From assembly GCA_030770535.1 (NCBI GenBank), contig JASVEC010000064.1, positions 1 through 64,000 of the forward strand: 64,000 nt of DNA, in the 5' to 3' direction. Below are positions 11,190 through 22,913 of the stretch, piece after piece. Each line of letters begins with the position of its first letter. The first letter of the stretch is position 1. Below the pieces are notes generated by a model. The model searched no databases, was not told where the DNA came from, and worked only from the letters and a program-made list of their open reading frames with translations. A program made the translations under genes and the position numbers. The stretch comes from Batkoa obscura. Taxonomy: Eukaryota; Entomophthoromycota; Entomophthoromycetes; Entomophthorales; Batkoaceae.

Positions 11190-12629
11190 TTAGTCTTTAT
11201 ACCTATTTAAAAATTCATCCTTGAAGCTTGATCCTTTAGCTAGCAAAATAAAACTTGGTGTTCCGTTTACAACTAAATAATTATTGGATGCCAACACCTT
11301 ATTAAGTGTCAATCCCTTACCCACCTTAAATAACTTAGGTTTTGTTGCATTTGATGGAAAACTTTCAAAATAAATTTCAATATTTTCAACGGTGTATTTA
11401 GGATTATTCTGATCATCCCAAGGGGCTGGTTGCTCAAACATAACTTCAAGATGATCTTTGAAGGTGTTGTTTTCATAATATTTTTCAATGAAATCACTTT
11501 CTTTGTATTCGGGATAAAGGAAAAACACAGGCCATATTAATTGTTGGGATTCGCGGTCATAAGTCACAGAATTATCTGCTTTTAAATCAGGTTGGTAGAG
11601 TTTATCATTGGAATCAACAAAGCGGATGTTGGAGGCCTGATGAGAGGAGTTAGTATGTTGTTTTAAGTTAATAAATAGCAAAGGTTACTTTTAAAGCGTC
11701 TTGTAACTCTTTAATTCTTAAAGCTTCAGCTTCTTCTTTTTCTTTTTTAACTCTTTCTTTTTCATCCAATTTGTTTTTCAATGAAATTATTTGTTCAAGT
11801 AACTTCTTCAACGGGGCATTTTCTGGATCAATCTAAAAATATTAATTAATAAACATATAAAACTTGGATAATTTTTTTTCTTACATTAAGTCCAAACTCA
11901 CAACAATCTTTAGCTTCATTAACTCTTTCTAAATAATATAATGCTTTTGCTGACCTATAACAAGCTTTGACGTTTTTATTATCAATACCTAAGGCTTTCG
12001 AGCAATCAGTTAACACCATACGGTAATTACCTATAAATACAATCATCAATCATTATTTAATTTTCTCATTTTTATTTTTGTATTATTATTGTTAGTATTA
12101 TCGTCTAATTTCAAAAAAACTTACCCAACTCTAAGTTGACAGCTGCTCTATTAATATAACAAATCACATTCAATTGATCATCTTTACTATATTGGTCTAA
12201 AGCTTGAGTGAAATATTGAATGGCATCTTTATATGAGGCCTTTCCTTGGGCAAAGCACTCATTTCCTAATTCTTTGAAGTTTTTGGCATTTTCTAAATAA
12301 AAATAATTACTCACTCAATCTTTATCAATCCATTTTTCAATAAAAGAAAATAAAAACAAAAATAAAAACAATCAAATTATTAATGTTTCTTTGGCTATTA
12401 ACTTACCTTCTGGTGTGCCATCAAATTTCAATGTTTGTAAAGCAGCTAAAGCTACATTCTCTTCTGCATCCTCAGGTAAATTTTTCATGAATAAAGGTAC
12501 TGAATTCATTTCTTTATCTAAATTTTCACTACTAAACGCCCAACTAGGACGATTTGGTTTAGGTCCATTACTACCTTCAATGGAGTTGACTATGTTTTCT
12601 AACTCAAGAATTTTGTCCATGTTTTCCAT
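11190..12629 (-). CDS. CNS1: CNS1/TTC4-type TPR co-chaperone of Hsp90/Hsp70
   Basis: Five exons: 12629-12407, 12292-12125, 12030-11885, 11832-11689, 11636-11190, giving 375 residues, close to yeast Cns1 (385). The N-terminal segment has RPSWAF and VPLFMKNLP, family hallmarks. TPR repeats cover about residues 75-185 (FKELGNECFAQGKASYKDAI; YINRAAVNLELGNYRMVLTDCSKAL; KACYRSAKALYYLERVNEA). A charged coiled coil follows, then the C-terminal wheel-like domain. The family binds the C-terminal EEVD of Hsp90/Hsp70 through the TPR and is cytosolic. The last intron has a perfect TACTAAC branch site 10 bp before its CAG acceptor. Exon phases all join in frame. Transcribed toward the repeat region. Confidence 0.92.
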
Positions 12630-12958
12630 TTTGTTGTTACTCTGATAAAAAGGTAAAGTCTAAAGTTCTGAGTTTATCTTTTTATTTTGCTAGGTTTTTT
12701 GCATAAAATTCAAGGCTTTGATAATAGAAGTTGTTTTATATAAAGGTAGTAAAATGTATAAGTGTTATTTTGTACTATAAAAATAATGGTAATTGGTATT
12801 ATAAATACAGTTTACTAATTTTGATCATTTTAAAAATTATTTCAAATGAAAAAAAACCATTAAATTTATTAAAAAAACTTCATTTAATAAACTAATTCAT
12901 TATCTATAAAAGACTGTTTCCTTCCTTTCCTTTCCTTCCTTTTTTTCGATTCCTTCCT

Positions 12959-13357
12959 CTAGCTCATCAACCATCCAAAAAATATAAGCGTCGCTACTGC
13001 TAATCCAATGAACAAATACCAATCCTGCCTTGTTCTCCTTTCAATAAAATTAATCAAAGTAGTGGAAAGTCCCAACGTATTAGCTGTATTTAAAGCTCTA
13101 GTCCTAGCTGATTTCAACATTTTTCGTTGTTCTTTTAAATCCAACAAACTACTTTGTCCTTGCAAAATAAAATCATCAAGTGAATTTTCACTGTTTTGAA
13201 GAAAATGGTCTTCATCGATTTGGATATTAATGCTATCATTGGGAACATGATTGGAGAATAGTTCATTTCGATTGCTGGTATGTTCGACATTAAGGTCCAT
13301 CATCCGTTGTCGACGTTGGCTTGTCTTTGGTTTATACCGATTGTTGATGGGTTCCAT
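12959..13357 (-). CDS. BOS1: BOS1/membrin-type Qb SNARE (short form)
   Basis: Intron-less 132-residue frame. The SNARE motif covers about residues 57-108 and leads to NTANTLGLSTTLINFIERR, the membrin/Bos1 hallmark, then a C-terminal anchor (about 113-131). The family acts in ER-Golgi vesicle fusion. Typical members are about 210-240 residues with an N-terminal helical domain; here only about 55 residues precede the SNARE motif. I find no splice acceptor just upstream that would add an exon, and only about 190 bp separate it from the CLC gene stop. The anchor and LGLS-IERR region make the assignment firm; the short N-terminus is the odd point. Confidence 0.82.
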   Translation of the reverse strand: MEPINNRYKPKTSQRRQRMMDLNVEHTSNRNELFSNHVPNDSINIQIDEDHFLQNSENSLDDFILQGQSSLLDLKEQRKMLKSARTRALNTANTLGLSTTLINFIERRTRQDWYLFIGLAVATLIFFGWLMS

Positions 13358-13550
13358 TTTAGTTTTTTGTTTTACAAAGAGATAAAAGATAAGAAAATTT
13401 TCAATTTTTAGTTGAGCCTTTTATATTTGCGTCAGCAATACGTTTTCAATTTTAATTTTTAAAACTAACTTCCAGCGTGGAAAAAACATAAAATATAAAT
13501 ATAAAATAGCATCAAAAAAAAAATACATATATAATACACTAAATGAATAT

Positions 13551-14535
13551 TTATTCCAATTCTCTTAAATAAGCTAATAATCTTTTTTTATGAATAACCC
13601 CAATAAATTTACCTAATTTTAAAATACAAATATATCTTACACCTAACTTAATAAACATTTCTAATAATATATCAGCAGAAGAGTTATGGGCTATTGTTAT
13701 TGGGGCTTGGTCAATAAATTGAAACACTAATTCATCGATTTCATTTAAAGGTATAGAATTAGTATTAAAATTAATTATTAGGCTATTATTGGGATATTTC
13801 TCTAAGTATAATATTAATATATCATTATTTAGATGTTATTATATATTATTATTATTATTATTACCTAAAACATGTTGTAAATCATTAAAATTTATATAAC
13901 CGATAAGAATGTTATCATCTACTATTGGGAACCCGCCATCTGAGTAACCATAGTTTTCTATAGTAGAAGAATATTAGTTGAAATACATTTTGTAACTTTA
14001 TCAAATCTTAATATTTACGCATATCAGTCAACTTCAACTTTAAACTTTGTATAGTGTTAACTTGATTACAATTGATAATAGGTAAGTTATTATCCATTAT
14101 ATCTTTTAATTCATTTAGATTTTGATAATGATTTCCTTTATGTAAATATGGATATTCGTTTAATTCAATTAAATTATCATAAATACTATTATGTACTAAA
14201 GCATCTCCGGTCCATTTACTTATCATTACAGCTAACATAATTGGCTAATAGTAAATAATGATAAGTAAGCAATTTTATAAAATAAATGATTTACTTACCA
14301 AACCATAAGATAATGAATTGGTTAATTCAAACATGATTACTACTAATGAAACTAGGTAATAAATGAATAATTATTATATAAATTTATCATAATAATATGC
14401 CAAAAAATTTACCTGTCATTCTAGTAACCCCAGCTAATGCAGAAGCTGCGCCAACCATAGCATAAACACCTGGAGTAAAACAATTGGTGCCTACTTCACC
14501 ACATACAGAGAATAAATAAAAGGTCGGGTATATTC

Positions 14536-14574
<39 letters not shown>

Positions 14575-16737
14575 AATTTACTGTTGAAATTGTTGTAACA
14601 TTAGACCAATAATTCTACCAAAGCAAGCACCAATGGCCATAGAAGGTATGAATACTCCAGCTGGTACCTAAAATTTCGATAAAGGAAATCATATTAAAAT
14701 CATGTACAATAATAATAAACATAACTCACTTTCATCCCAAATGTAATTACCGTTAATAAAAACTTTTCAATTATAGCTAAACCTAATAGTTGAATTACTT
14801 GGTCATAATTAGATAATTGAGAACTAGAGTAATAAATTTATTAAATTAGTAACACTTATCTCTATTTTAATAAAAAGCTTACAGACACAATCCACTGTTC
14901 CCATCATTATTTGTTTTACATTCTGAAAACAAATCAGCCACTAATTCTGTAGTAGATAGTCTAAAGCCAAAAGTCATTAAACTTAACCTTATAAAAAATA
15001 CAATACACCTTACCTAGTAAAAGGATTCATATAATTTAATACAGTAGTAATACAAACCACTGTTAAAACCTCGTAAACTGGTAATTTGCCCCAATTAGAA
15101 GTTCTTCTTTTTTTATTCCATAAAATATTCAATTTACAAAATAAAGCTCCGTAAATACCCTAAAGGTTTATAAAACATTATCAATAAATAGACTTGAATT
15201 TACAAAAAAATGTTTTTTATCTCCTTACCCCAAATACCCCTAATAATAAAAATGGCAATAATTCAAATGTCCACCAAGTGTTTTCAAACGTTACTTGGAA
15301 CAATACGATTTTTCCCGTACCAAATGGATTAATTATCTATACAAATCAGATTATCAATAAGTTTCTCTATACATCTTTTCCCTACCCTTACTTACTTTCA
15401 ACGTCATTGCTGCCACCATAGCACAAAGGAAACTTCTATAGAGTGTATGTATTGGAAAATAATAAGACACTTCTTCTAAAGAAAATAGGACTCCACCAAT
15501 TGGGGCACCAAATGCTACCGCCACACCAGCAGCTGATGAAGCGGATAATATTTCCCTTTGTTTTGCTTCGTTTAAATTATATTTTTCAAAAAAACGAGTG
15601 ACAATGTTTCCTATACAACAAGATATATGAACCAATGGACCTTCTTTACCGAGAGAGAGGCCGGAGCTTACCGAGAGAATCTATAAATAGGGGAGAATTA
15701 ATTTGATTAATTGATGGTGAGATAGAGTATCATAGATAATAAGCAATAAAAACTTACCAAACCTGCTGTTTTTACTGTTAATGTTTTAATCCCTAGGAAA
15801 CCCCTAATAACAAAGCCACTTAAAATTGTTTTAACTTCCGGAATCCCTGACCCAGCAGCATAATAACAAATTTTATCTTCCCCATCCTTTGTTTTTTTTT
15901 TATAACCATTGTAGAAAACTAGACTTCCGGCACCAATGGCTAAGGTGACTGCAATAATGAAATACACTAGGAAATCAAAGATTGGACCGAATGAGTTGAC
16001 ATCCCAATGAAAAAATTTGGACCATGTTTGGAATTCGTAACAGTTGAGATTTCCCTGTTTGCTCTTGCCACCACAACATTTGACTTGATTTAAAAATAAA
16101 TTGTTGATACATATGCCTTCCTTCAATGAAGATAAACTTTCACTTAATAATACAATAATAGCAGCCACAATACCACTGAGGATACCAATAATAGTGACTA
16201 TCAATATGCCTTGAATTGAATCATAAAGTTTTAGTAGAGCGCCACGAAGTCCAGATGTTTTATTGATAGCTCTTTGTCGCGTTCGAGATTTTATTAGGTC
16301 ATGGATCCAATCTAAAGAGAACCAAAATAGTTAAATAATAAGTCAGCTAATTGTTCATTGTTTTAATTGTCTATCAGCTTGCTTGTTTTATTTATTTAAG
16401 TGTGAAAGTTTGATTAAATAAAAATAAATCTATTTATTACCTATACTACTATAATCCAAATACCATTCTCTTAAACCATTATTTTCCGAAAGTAAAGTAG
16501 AAGTGGAGGTAGAACGATCATAATCTGTAGATTTTCGGCGTAATAAAGGACGACTTATAGGGGCTTGAAGACTATGAAATAAAGAGTCAGTTGTTTGATT
16601 TTAATAATTCGAGGGGATTCTAGGGAGTCAATAAATTTTATATACCTTTGATAACTAATTGAATTGGCAGTTGAAGTTGAAGTTGAAGTTGAAGTGGGTT
16701 TTGATAATAAATTAGTAGATTCTGTTTCTTTTGGCAT
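13551..16737 (-). CDS. Endosomal CLC-type chloride/proton exchanger (Gef1/ClC-3-5 class)
   Basis: Fourteen exons: 16737-16646, 16571-16441, 16311-15758, 15680-15396, 15336-15229, 15159-15014, 14960-14883, 14823-14730, 14667-14582, 14534-14413, 14351-14299, 14244-14019, 13957-13865, 13801-13551; all phases join, giving 772 residues. The selectivity motifs are GSGIPE and [12 protein letters not shown], whose Glu is the family gating residue, plus [13 protein letters not shown] and [14 protein letters not shown]. Two C-terminal CBS domains end the protein (near [15 protein letters not shown] and [18 protein letters not shown]). CACCC-like vertebrate ClC-3/4/5 wording of the GKEGP region favours an intracellular 2Cl-/H+ exchanger that acidifies endosomes or vacuoles. 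The N-terminus has a short Thr-Ser repeat. Intron 9 holds an (ATT)n microsatellite. Confidence 0.95.
14537..14571. repeat. (ATT)n microsatellite in CLC intron 9
   Basis: About eleven ATT units between the donor at 14581 and the acceptor at 14535. Confidence 0.8.
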
Positions 16738-17110
16738 TTAAAATTAGTGTTGTTATATTAAGCAAGCCAAGGATTGAAAAGTTTTCTGTTCTTTCATTTT
16801 GTTTGTGACTTAATTTTTTAGATATTTTTCAACTGCCTTTGCTTTTGTACAACGTTTTTAAGTGATGAATTGGAATTTTTAGTAAATTAGTTAACACTAA
16901 TAATAAATATTAAATTCTTTAGCAAGTATGATTATTTGATGTAGAAAAAATAGGGATCCTTACTATATAAGGAATATTTAGTCTAAAAAATTCTAATATG
17001 AAGCTTAAACTCAAAAATTCAATTTAAAAGTTGGCTTAAACTCCGTTTCAGATTTTTTTTATTTTATTTTAAAAGTTCTTTTGATTGCATTAAATAATAT
17101 TAATAATAGA

Positions 17111-20100
17111 ATGTATCAATGGCTACAAAATAATAGTAATTTAAATATCAGTTTAAGTTTATCATCCAAAAAAAAGAATGCAGAAAAGGATCGTGGTTAT
17201 ACATTGGCTAATTTTAAGTAAGATTTTTAGAATAATATTACTATTCCCCGTTATATTAACTTAAAATTTTGTTTTCAATAGGAAGCTATGTGATGATTTA
17301 TTATGTTTGAATCCGGCCCGAGATAGTGAAACTTTAATTGAAGCATTACGATTAATTACTGAAATGTTAATATGGAATGATCAAGAATTACTTGGTCATC
17401 AAATGGAGTTAACCCCAAATGATTCTTCTTTACCTAATTTTTTTGAATATTTTTTAGAACATAATTTACATATTTATATGTGTTGGACACTTGGATTGGG
17501 GGATTTAAAGCCACATTCTGAAAACCCATTTTCTTGTTATACTTTTTCAACTACGTTTCAAAGTGATAGAGAAAGGGATAGTCTTGCTACTCAAGCTTTG
17601 ATTCACTTAAAAAGACAAGTGTTACAAAGTTTAAATATACTATTTGAAAGTATTAAAAATCAACAAATGATTTATTATTTATTATCCAATAATTTTATCA
17701 ATCGATTAGTTTGTAAACCTAATTTTAATAATGAAGAAATGGAAGAATTGTTACCCTATTTTATTGCTTTGTTAAAAGCACTGAGTTTTAAATTAAAGTT
17801 AGAGCAGGATAAAATGTTACCATTTTTTTATAACTCAGGACAAAAGGACCTCCCTATTTATAAAGAAGCTATTAAATATTTTGATCATTCAGACGCTATG
17901 GTAAGAGTGGCTATTAGAACTATTACATTAAATATAGCAAGTGGTAAGTTTTTATTGTTTTGTTTTTATTTGTTGTTTAATTATTAATTATTAATTATTA
18001 ATAGTAAAAAATCAAGAGATTACAAGTGCTATGTTACATCCCGATTTATCTGATTATTTTAATAAAGTAATAGATAAATTATTAATACTAAGTATTAAAA
18101 TGGATCAATGTTTGGGTAATAATAATAATAATAAAGAAATGAGGTAATATAAGTATAATTGTAATAGTAAGTCAATCAATTAATTAATAATCAATTAATT
18201 TTATAGAATACGAAACAAAATTGATAAAAATCAATATTTGACATACTTAAATGATTATTTAGAAGGAGTTGATTATATTAGTGACCTTATTCGATTGGGG
18301 GGCTATGAATTGAGAGATTATTTACGAAAATTAATAATTGAAACATTCTATTTTAATTTGATGTTGGAAAAGAAAATAAGAAAGAGTTTAAAATTATATT
18401 TATTAATTCAACTATTTTATATAATTCAAGATAAATTAATATTAAATTTATTATTATATTTATCATTTGATTTGAATATTGAAAATCATAAAGAAGAAGA
18501 AGAAGAGAAGAAGAAAGACAAAGTAATTGAAAGACATGCTTCATCACCGGAATCCATGAATACCATTACACCTAAATTATTTATTAAAAAGAATTGTAAT
18601 CAACATAATAATCAAAGTTCTCATCTTTGTGATGATTTCCATTTACCAGAAGAACATGATGTATATTTTCAGTATATAATTAATCAAAAGAAAACAGATA
18701 TTTTTAATTGTGAATATTTAATTGAAGAAATTATAGACCAAACAATTCATCAAAGTATACTAAATGAATTAAATTTACTTCCGCCAAAACCAATTCGAAG
18801 AAATAGTTCAACTAGTTTATTTCAATGGGACAATTATTCACCTCAAGAAAATTTACTAAATAATAATATCAATTTTAATAATCGAAACTTTATTAATAAT
18901 GTTAATAATAATTCATTTTTAAAAGAAATCCAATTCCAAGAATTAAAAGTTAAACAACAAGAAAGTAATATTTTATTGTATTTAATATTTTGTTTAGTTA
19001 TTTATAATAAAAAAGAAGGTAATAACTTACTATTATTATTATAGAACTGTATTAATTTTTTATTTTTATTTTTATTTTGAATAGATTTTAAATTGGGCTG
19101 GTTAATAAGATGTGGTTTATGTTCGGTTAGATATTTAAGAAAAAGATATTTAATGGTAATAGTTAATTAACTAATAATACAAATAACATAATTAAATAAA
19201 TATTAATTGATGTTTTATTTTTTTACTAAAATATAGAAATCCCTAACAAGTCCTATAAATTTAAAATTATTAGATAAAGAAAAAGATAATGAAATCATTC
19301 AATATTGGTTAAATGAATCACAATCTACTATTAATTCATTATCAAGCTCAGCTACTTCTTCACCTCCACCATCACCTACAACAAATGTTAAATCAAATGA
19401 TAAAACGAATGTAAGTTAAAATACAAATATTATAAAATATAGAATAAAAACATGATATTTGTTTAATATTTAATTTATTTAATATTAGGTATGGTATCAT
19501 AAAAAAACAATTTATAGTTTGTTTCGAATTATAAGAAAACAAAATCGATTTCATATAATAACTGTCAAAATGGCAGCAGAATTATTATTAAATTTAAGTT
19601 ATTTTCCAGGCACAGCGCCTTGTTTAGATATCAACTTAAAAAAAAAAATGGAGGTAAAATATTAATGATTAAGTTTAATTTAAAGAACATTTCATTAATA
19701 TATTTTTCATAATTTAAATTTTAGAATGATATTAAAGAAATGAATTTTAAAGTACAACATTATTTATCTCATCCAAAATTCCCCATATTATTACTTTATT
19801 TTGAAATAGAGAACTTTATGGGTAAGTAAATAATATCAATTATATATTAATAATATTTGATTTACTTTTGATATTAAATTAGAATCTATGGATCAAATTC
19901 CAAAAAAGATATTAAGTCTACAAGCTATAGCAATATTTTCTCCAAGTATTGATCCAGACACTCATTTAGATAATAAAATTGGTAATTCATTTAAATTTAA
20001 TAATAACAAATAATAACAAATAATAATAAATAATAATAATTTATTTTCTATAGCTCATTTAAGTCGAGTCATTCAGATGTATTTAATTTATCAAAAATTA

Positions 20101-20713
20101 AATCATTGGCTATTACGTAGTCAAGGAGCAATACCAAGTTGGCAAAAACAATTAAAACAATATAAATTAAATAATCAATTAGAAAGCAATACTATTGTTG
20201 GGTTAGATAATTATTTAGCATTGTCAGTTAAAATATTAGATAACTTTGATTTAAATAAACAATATGCTATTCTATTAAATGAAAATCAAACTCAATTTTT
20301 ATTAGCTAATATGGATCGTAACGGGTTTTCAAAAGCTAAACAAGTTAAAATTATAATAGCGATTAATTTTATGGAAGTTGAGGTAAATTAATTTGAATAT
20401 TTATTCATTTTTATTATATTAGGATGTAATATTTAATTAACTCTTTTATTTTATCTTTATCTAGTTTCAAAAAGTACCTGATTCACCTGAACTTATCAAA
20501 GTAATTCATTTTGATTTCAAATATCAAAATTTAGGCCTTGGAGCTATACCAAAATCACCTTCGTTTCCAGAAGTTATTATCAAACAAGAATTTATCCTGG
20601 AATTTTTAGATTTAATGGAATGTTTACATGCATTACAAAATTTAAATTTAGCTAAGAAAGAATATTTAAAAAAATGCAGAGAAAATGCTAAAAGTGTATT
20701 AGGACTTAATTGA
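17111..20713 (+). CDS. CLEC16A: CLEC16A/Gop-1-like FPL-domain protein
   Basis: Eleven exons: 17111-17217, 17282-17943, 18005-18143, 18207-19018, 19085-19155, 19237-19410, 19489-19653, 19725-19821, 19883-19981, 20054-20382, 20465-20713; 967 residues. Exon 2 carries the FPL domain: EALRLITEMLIWNDQ, FFEYFLEHN, LQSLNILFESI, YYLLSNNFINRL, YKEAIKYFDHSDAMVRVAIRT. This tracks the human CLEC16A N-terminus almost block by block. The family links endosomes, autophagy and mitophagy; animal members control the Nrdp1 ubiquitin ligase. The middle is Asn- and Ser-rich linker. Human CLEC16A is 1053 residues, so the length fits. It is divergently placed from the CLC gene, 373 bp apart. Function in fungi is inferred only. 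Confidence 0.88.
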
Positions 20714-21428
20714 TGTATTAGTGTAAGAAGAATAGGGATTTAAGGAAAGAATGTTTGTTAAAGGTTATATGTTTTATGAGCATATTCTAGTTTGCGATTG
20801 TTTTTGTAAAAATAAAATATTAATAAGTTTAATATAACTATTATTTGCTAAATTAATAAAATCAAATCAAAATAATAATAATTCAAATATTATTAGTATT
20901 TATAAATTATAATGAATGAATCTTCGACTTTTAACTTAAATTTTAGTCATGTTGGTAAATTATCGTATAATTAACTTTTCCTTATTAAAACAATGTCATG
21001 TTTCCATCTTCAATTTATAAACTAAAAAATAAATCAAAATGTATTTATTAATATACTAAATAATCTATTATAATATACTAAATAATCTATTATAATATTC
21101 AAATAGACAATAAATTGTTATCTAATTAAAATAAATTATTAAATATTTAATTACAAAATGAAAATATTCATTTAGGTTATTCTTATCAACAAAACTTCGA
21201 TCTTTAACAAACATAACACTCAACTTACCAATTTAGACCAAAAATTGAATTTTTAAAATATCTTGAAAAAAAGTGAATTTTTTCAACTATTAAAAAAGGT
21301 GACGAAACTCGAAATTATCAGATAATATTTAACTTGATCTAATTGGTTGCGTTTTAAACCCAATCCATAAAAATCCACTTCAACTCCAGTTTAATAACTT
21401 TTAACAAATATAAAATCGAAAATAAAAA
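20714..21428. other. Intergenic, with a 22-bp tandem duplication
   Basis: Upstream region of ETFB. A 22-bp unit beginning ATATACTAAATAATC occurs twice head to tail at 21051-21094. No TATA box at the usual spacing is seen. Confidence 0.55.
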
Positions 21429-22378
21429 ATGAGTAAACTTCGCGTATTAGTTGGTGTTAAAAGAGTGATTGATTATGCAGTTAAGATTCGTGTGAATCCA
21501 GGAAAAACAGGTGTTGAAACAAATGGTGTGAAACATAGTATGAATCCATTTGATGAAATAGCAGTTGAAGAAGCGGTACGTTTACGTGAAAAATTAGGTA
21601 AAGAAAAGATAGCTGAAATTATTGCCGTTACCTGTGGTCCAAGTAAATCTCAAGAAACATTAAGAACTGCTTTAGCTATGGGAGCAGATCGTGCTATTCA
21701 TGTGGAAGTTAGTGATAAAGAAGCTAGTGATTTACAACCTTTAGCAGTAGCTAAATTACTTAAAGCTATCGTTGAAAAAGAAAGTATTGATTTAGCTATT
21801 TTGGGTAAACAAGCTATTGATGATGATTCCAATCAAACGGGTCAAATGTTAGCTGGATTTTTAAATTGGCCACAAGTAAGTTTTTGTATAGAGTCAAAGG
21901 AGATTTTTTTATTCGTATTTAATTTTTAGGCTACTTTTGCTTCCAAAATAGATATCGCTGATAGTGGTGAAATTTCAGTTAAACGTGAAGTAGATGGAGG
22001 ATTAGAAACACTTGCTAGTAAATTACCTGCTGTTGTTACTACTGATTTGCGGTAATTTTAATTTTATGAATGTAGTAAATTTTATATTCATTTCGATTTT
22101 TTAGTTTAAATGAACCACGTTACGCTTCCCTTCCTAACATTATGGTAATATTAGTTTTTAGAAAGAATAAGAAATGAATGTGTTCGCTAATTTTATTTTT
22201 TTAGAAAGCCAAAAAGAAACCATTAGCCAAACTTACCCCAAGCGAACTTGGAGTTGATATTTCGCCAAGACTTCAAGTATTGGAAGTAGTTGAGCCACCA
22301 AAACGTCAAGGTGGTGGTAAGGTTGAATCCGTAGATGAGTTATTAGATAAACTTCGTAACGAAAAGAAGGTGATCTAA
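21429..22378 (+). CDS. ETFB: Electron transfer flavoprotein beta subunit
   Basis: Four exons (21429-21875, 21930-22051, 22105-22144, 22205-22378) give 260 residues, the standard size. The start matches the family ([36 protein letters not shown]), followed by the AMP-binding region ([35 protein letters not shown]) and the C-terminal [18 protein letters not shown]. In the mitochondrial matrix it pairs with ETF alpha, takes electrons from acyl-CoA dehydrogenases and hands them to ETF-ubiquinone oxidoreductase. No separate presequence is visible, as is usual for ETFB. Confidence 0.96.
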
Positions 22379-22650
22379 AAAATGATATTACTTTAATAAA
22401 ATTGAAAGTTGAATTTTAATTATCACTTTTTAAACATGTTTATTTTTGTTTTGTGTTAATATGTTTTTATAATTGTCGGATTATGCTTGGTAAGTTATTA
22501 TTAAATATATTTTATTTCAGTATCTTAAAATTGTATAACAACACTATAATTTATGTTATTTATATTCAAATTAGATGAAAATAATGGAACCAAAATGATA
22601 CATTTATCTTATTTACTTATATGTGACTATAAATTAGATAAAAATTCAAT

Positions 22651-22755
22651 ATATGGGGATGTATTTTTTTGTTTAAGAATTTTGCTAACAATCTTTGTAC
22701 TCAAATAGTACTTAAAAAATGGAAAAGTAATGAAACCAAAAAAACATACTCATAT
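22651..22755 (+). mobile_element. MITE-like repeat, copy 7 (well preserved)
   Basis: Describes the family: about 98-105 bp, non-coding, tips TGGGGATGT and ACATCCCCA (first 9-12 bp inverted, then T-rich similarity), flanked by TA on both sides. The asymmetric core reads CTCAAATAGCGCTTAAAAAA then TGGAAAA...AATGAA. TA duplication and short size fit a non-autonomous Tc1/mariner-type element; no transposase is present in the window. Confidence 0.85.
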
Positions 22756-22913
22756 TTTAGTTAAATTAATAAAAACAAACAATACATTCACGTATGCCTG
22801 TATTTCTATGAAATAAATAATAATAAATAGAATAAATTGGACCTTAAAAAAATCAATAAATATAGAAGTATAGACTTACTGTTAAATTTTAATAGACAAT
22901 AGATTAAAAAAAA

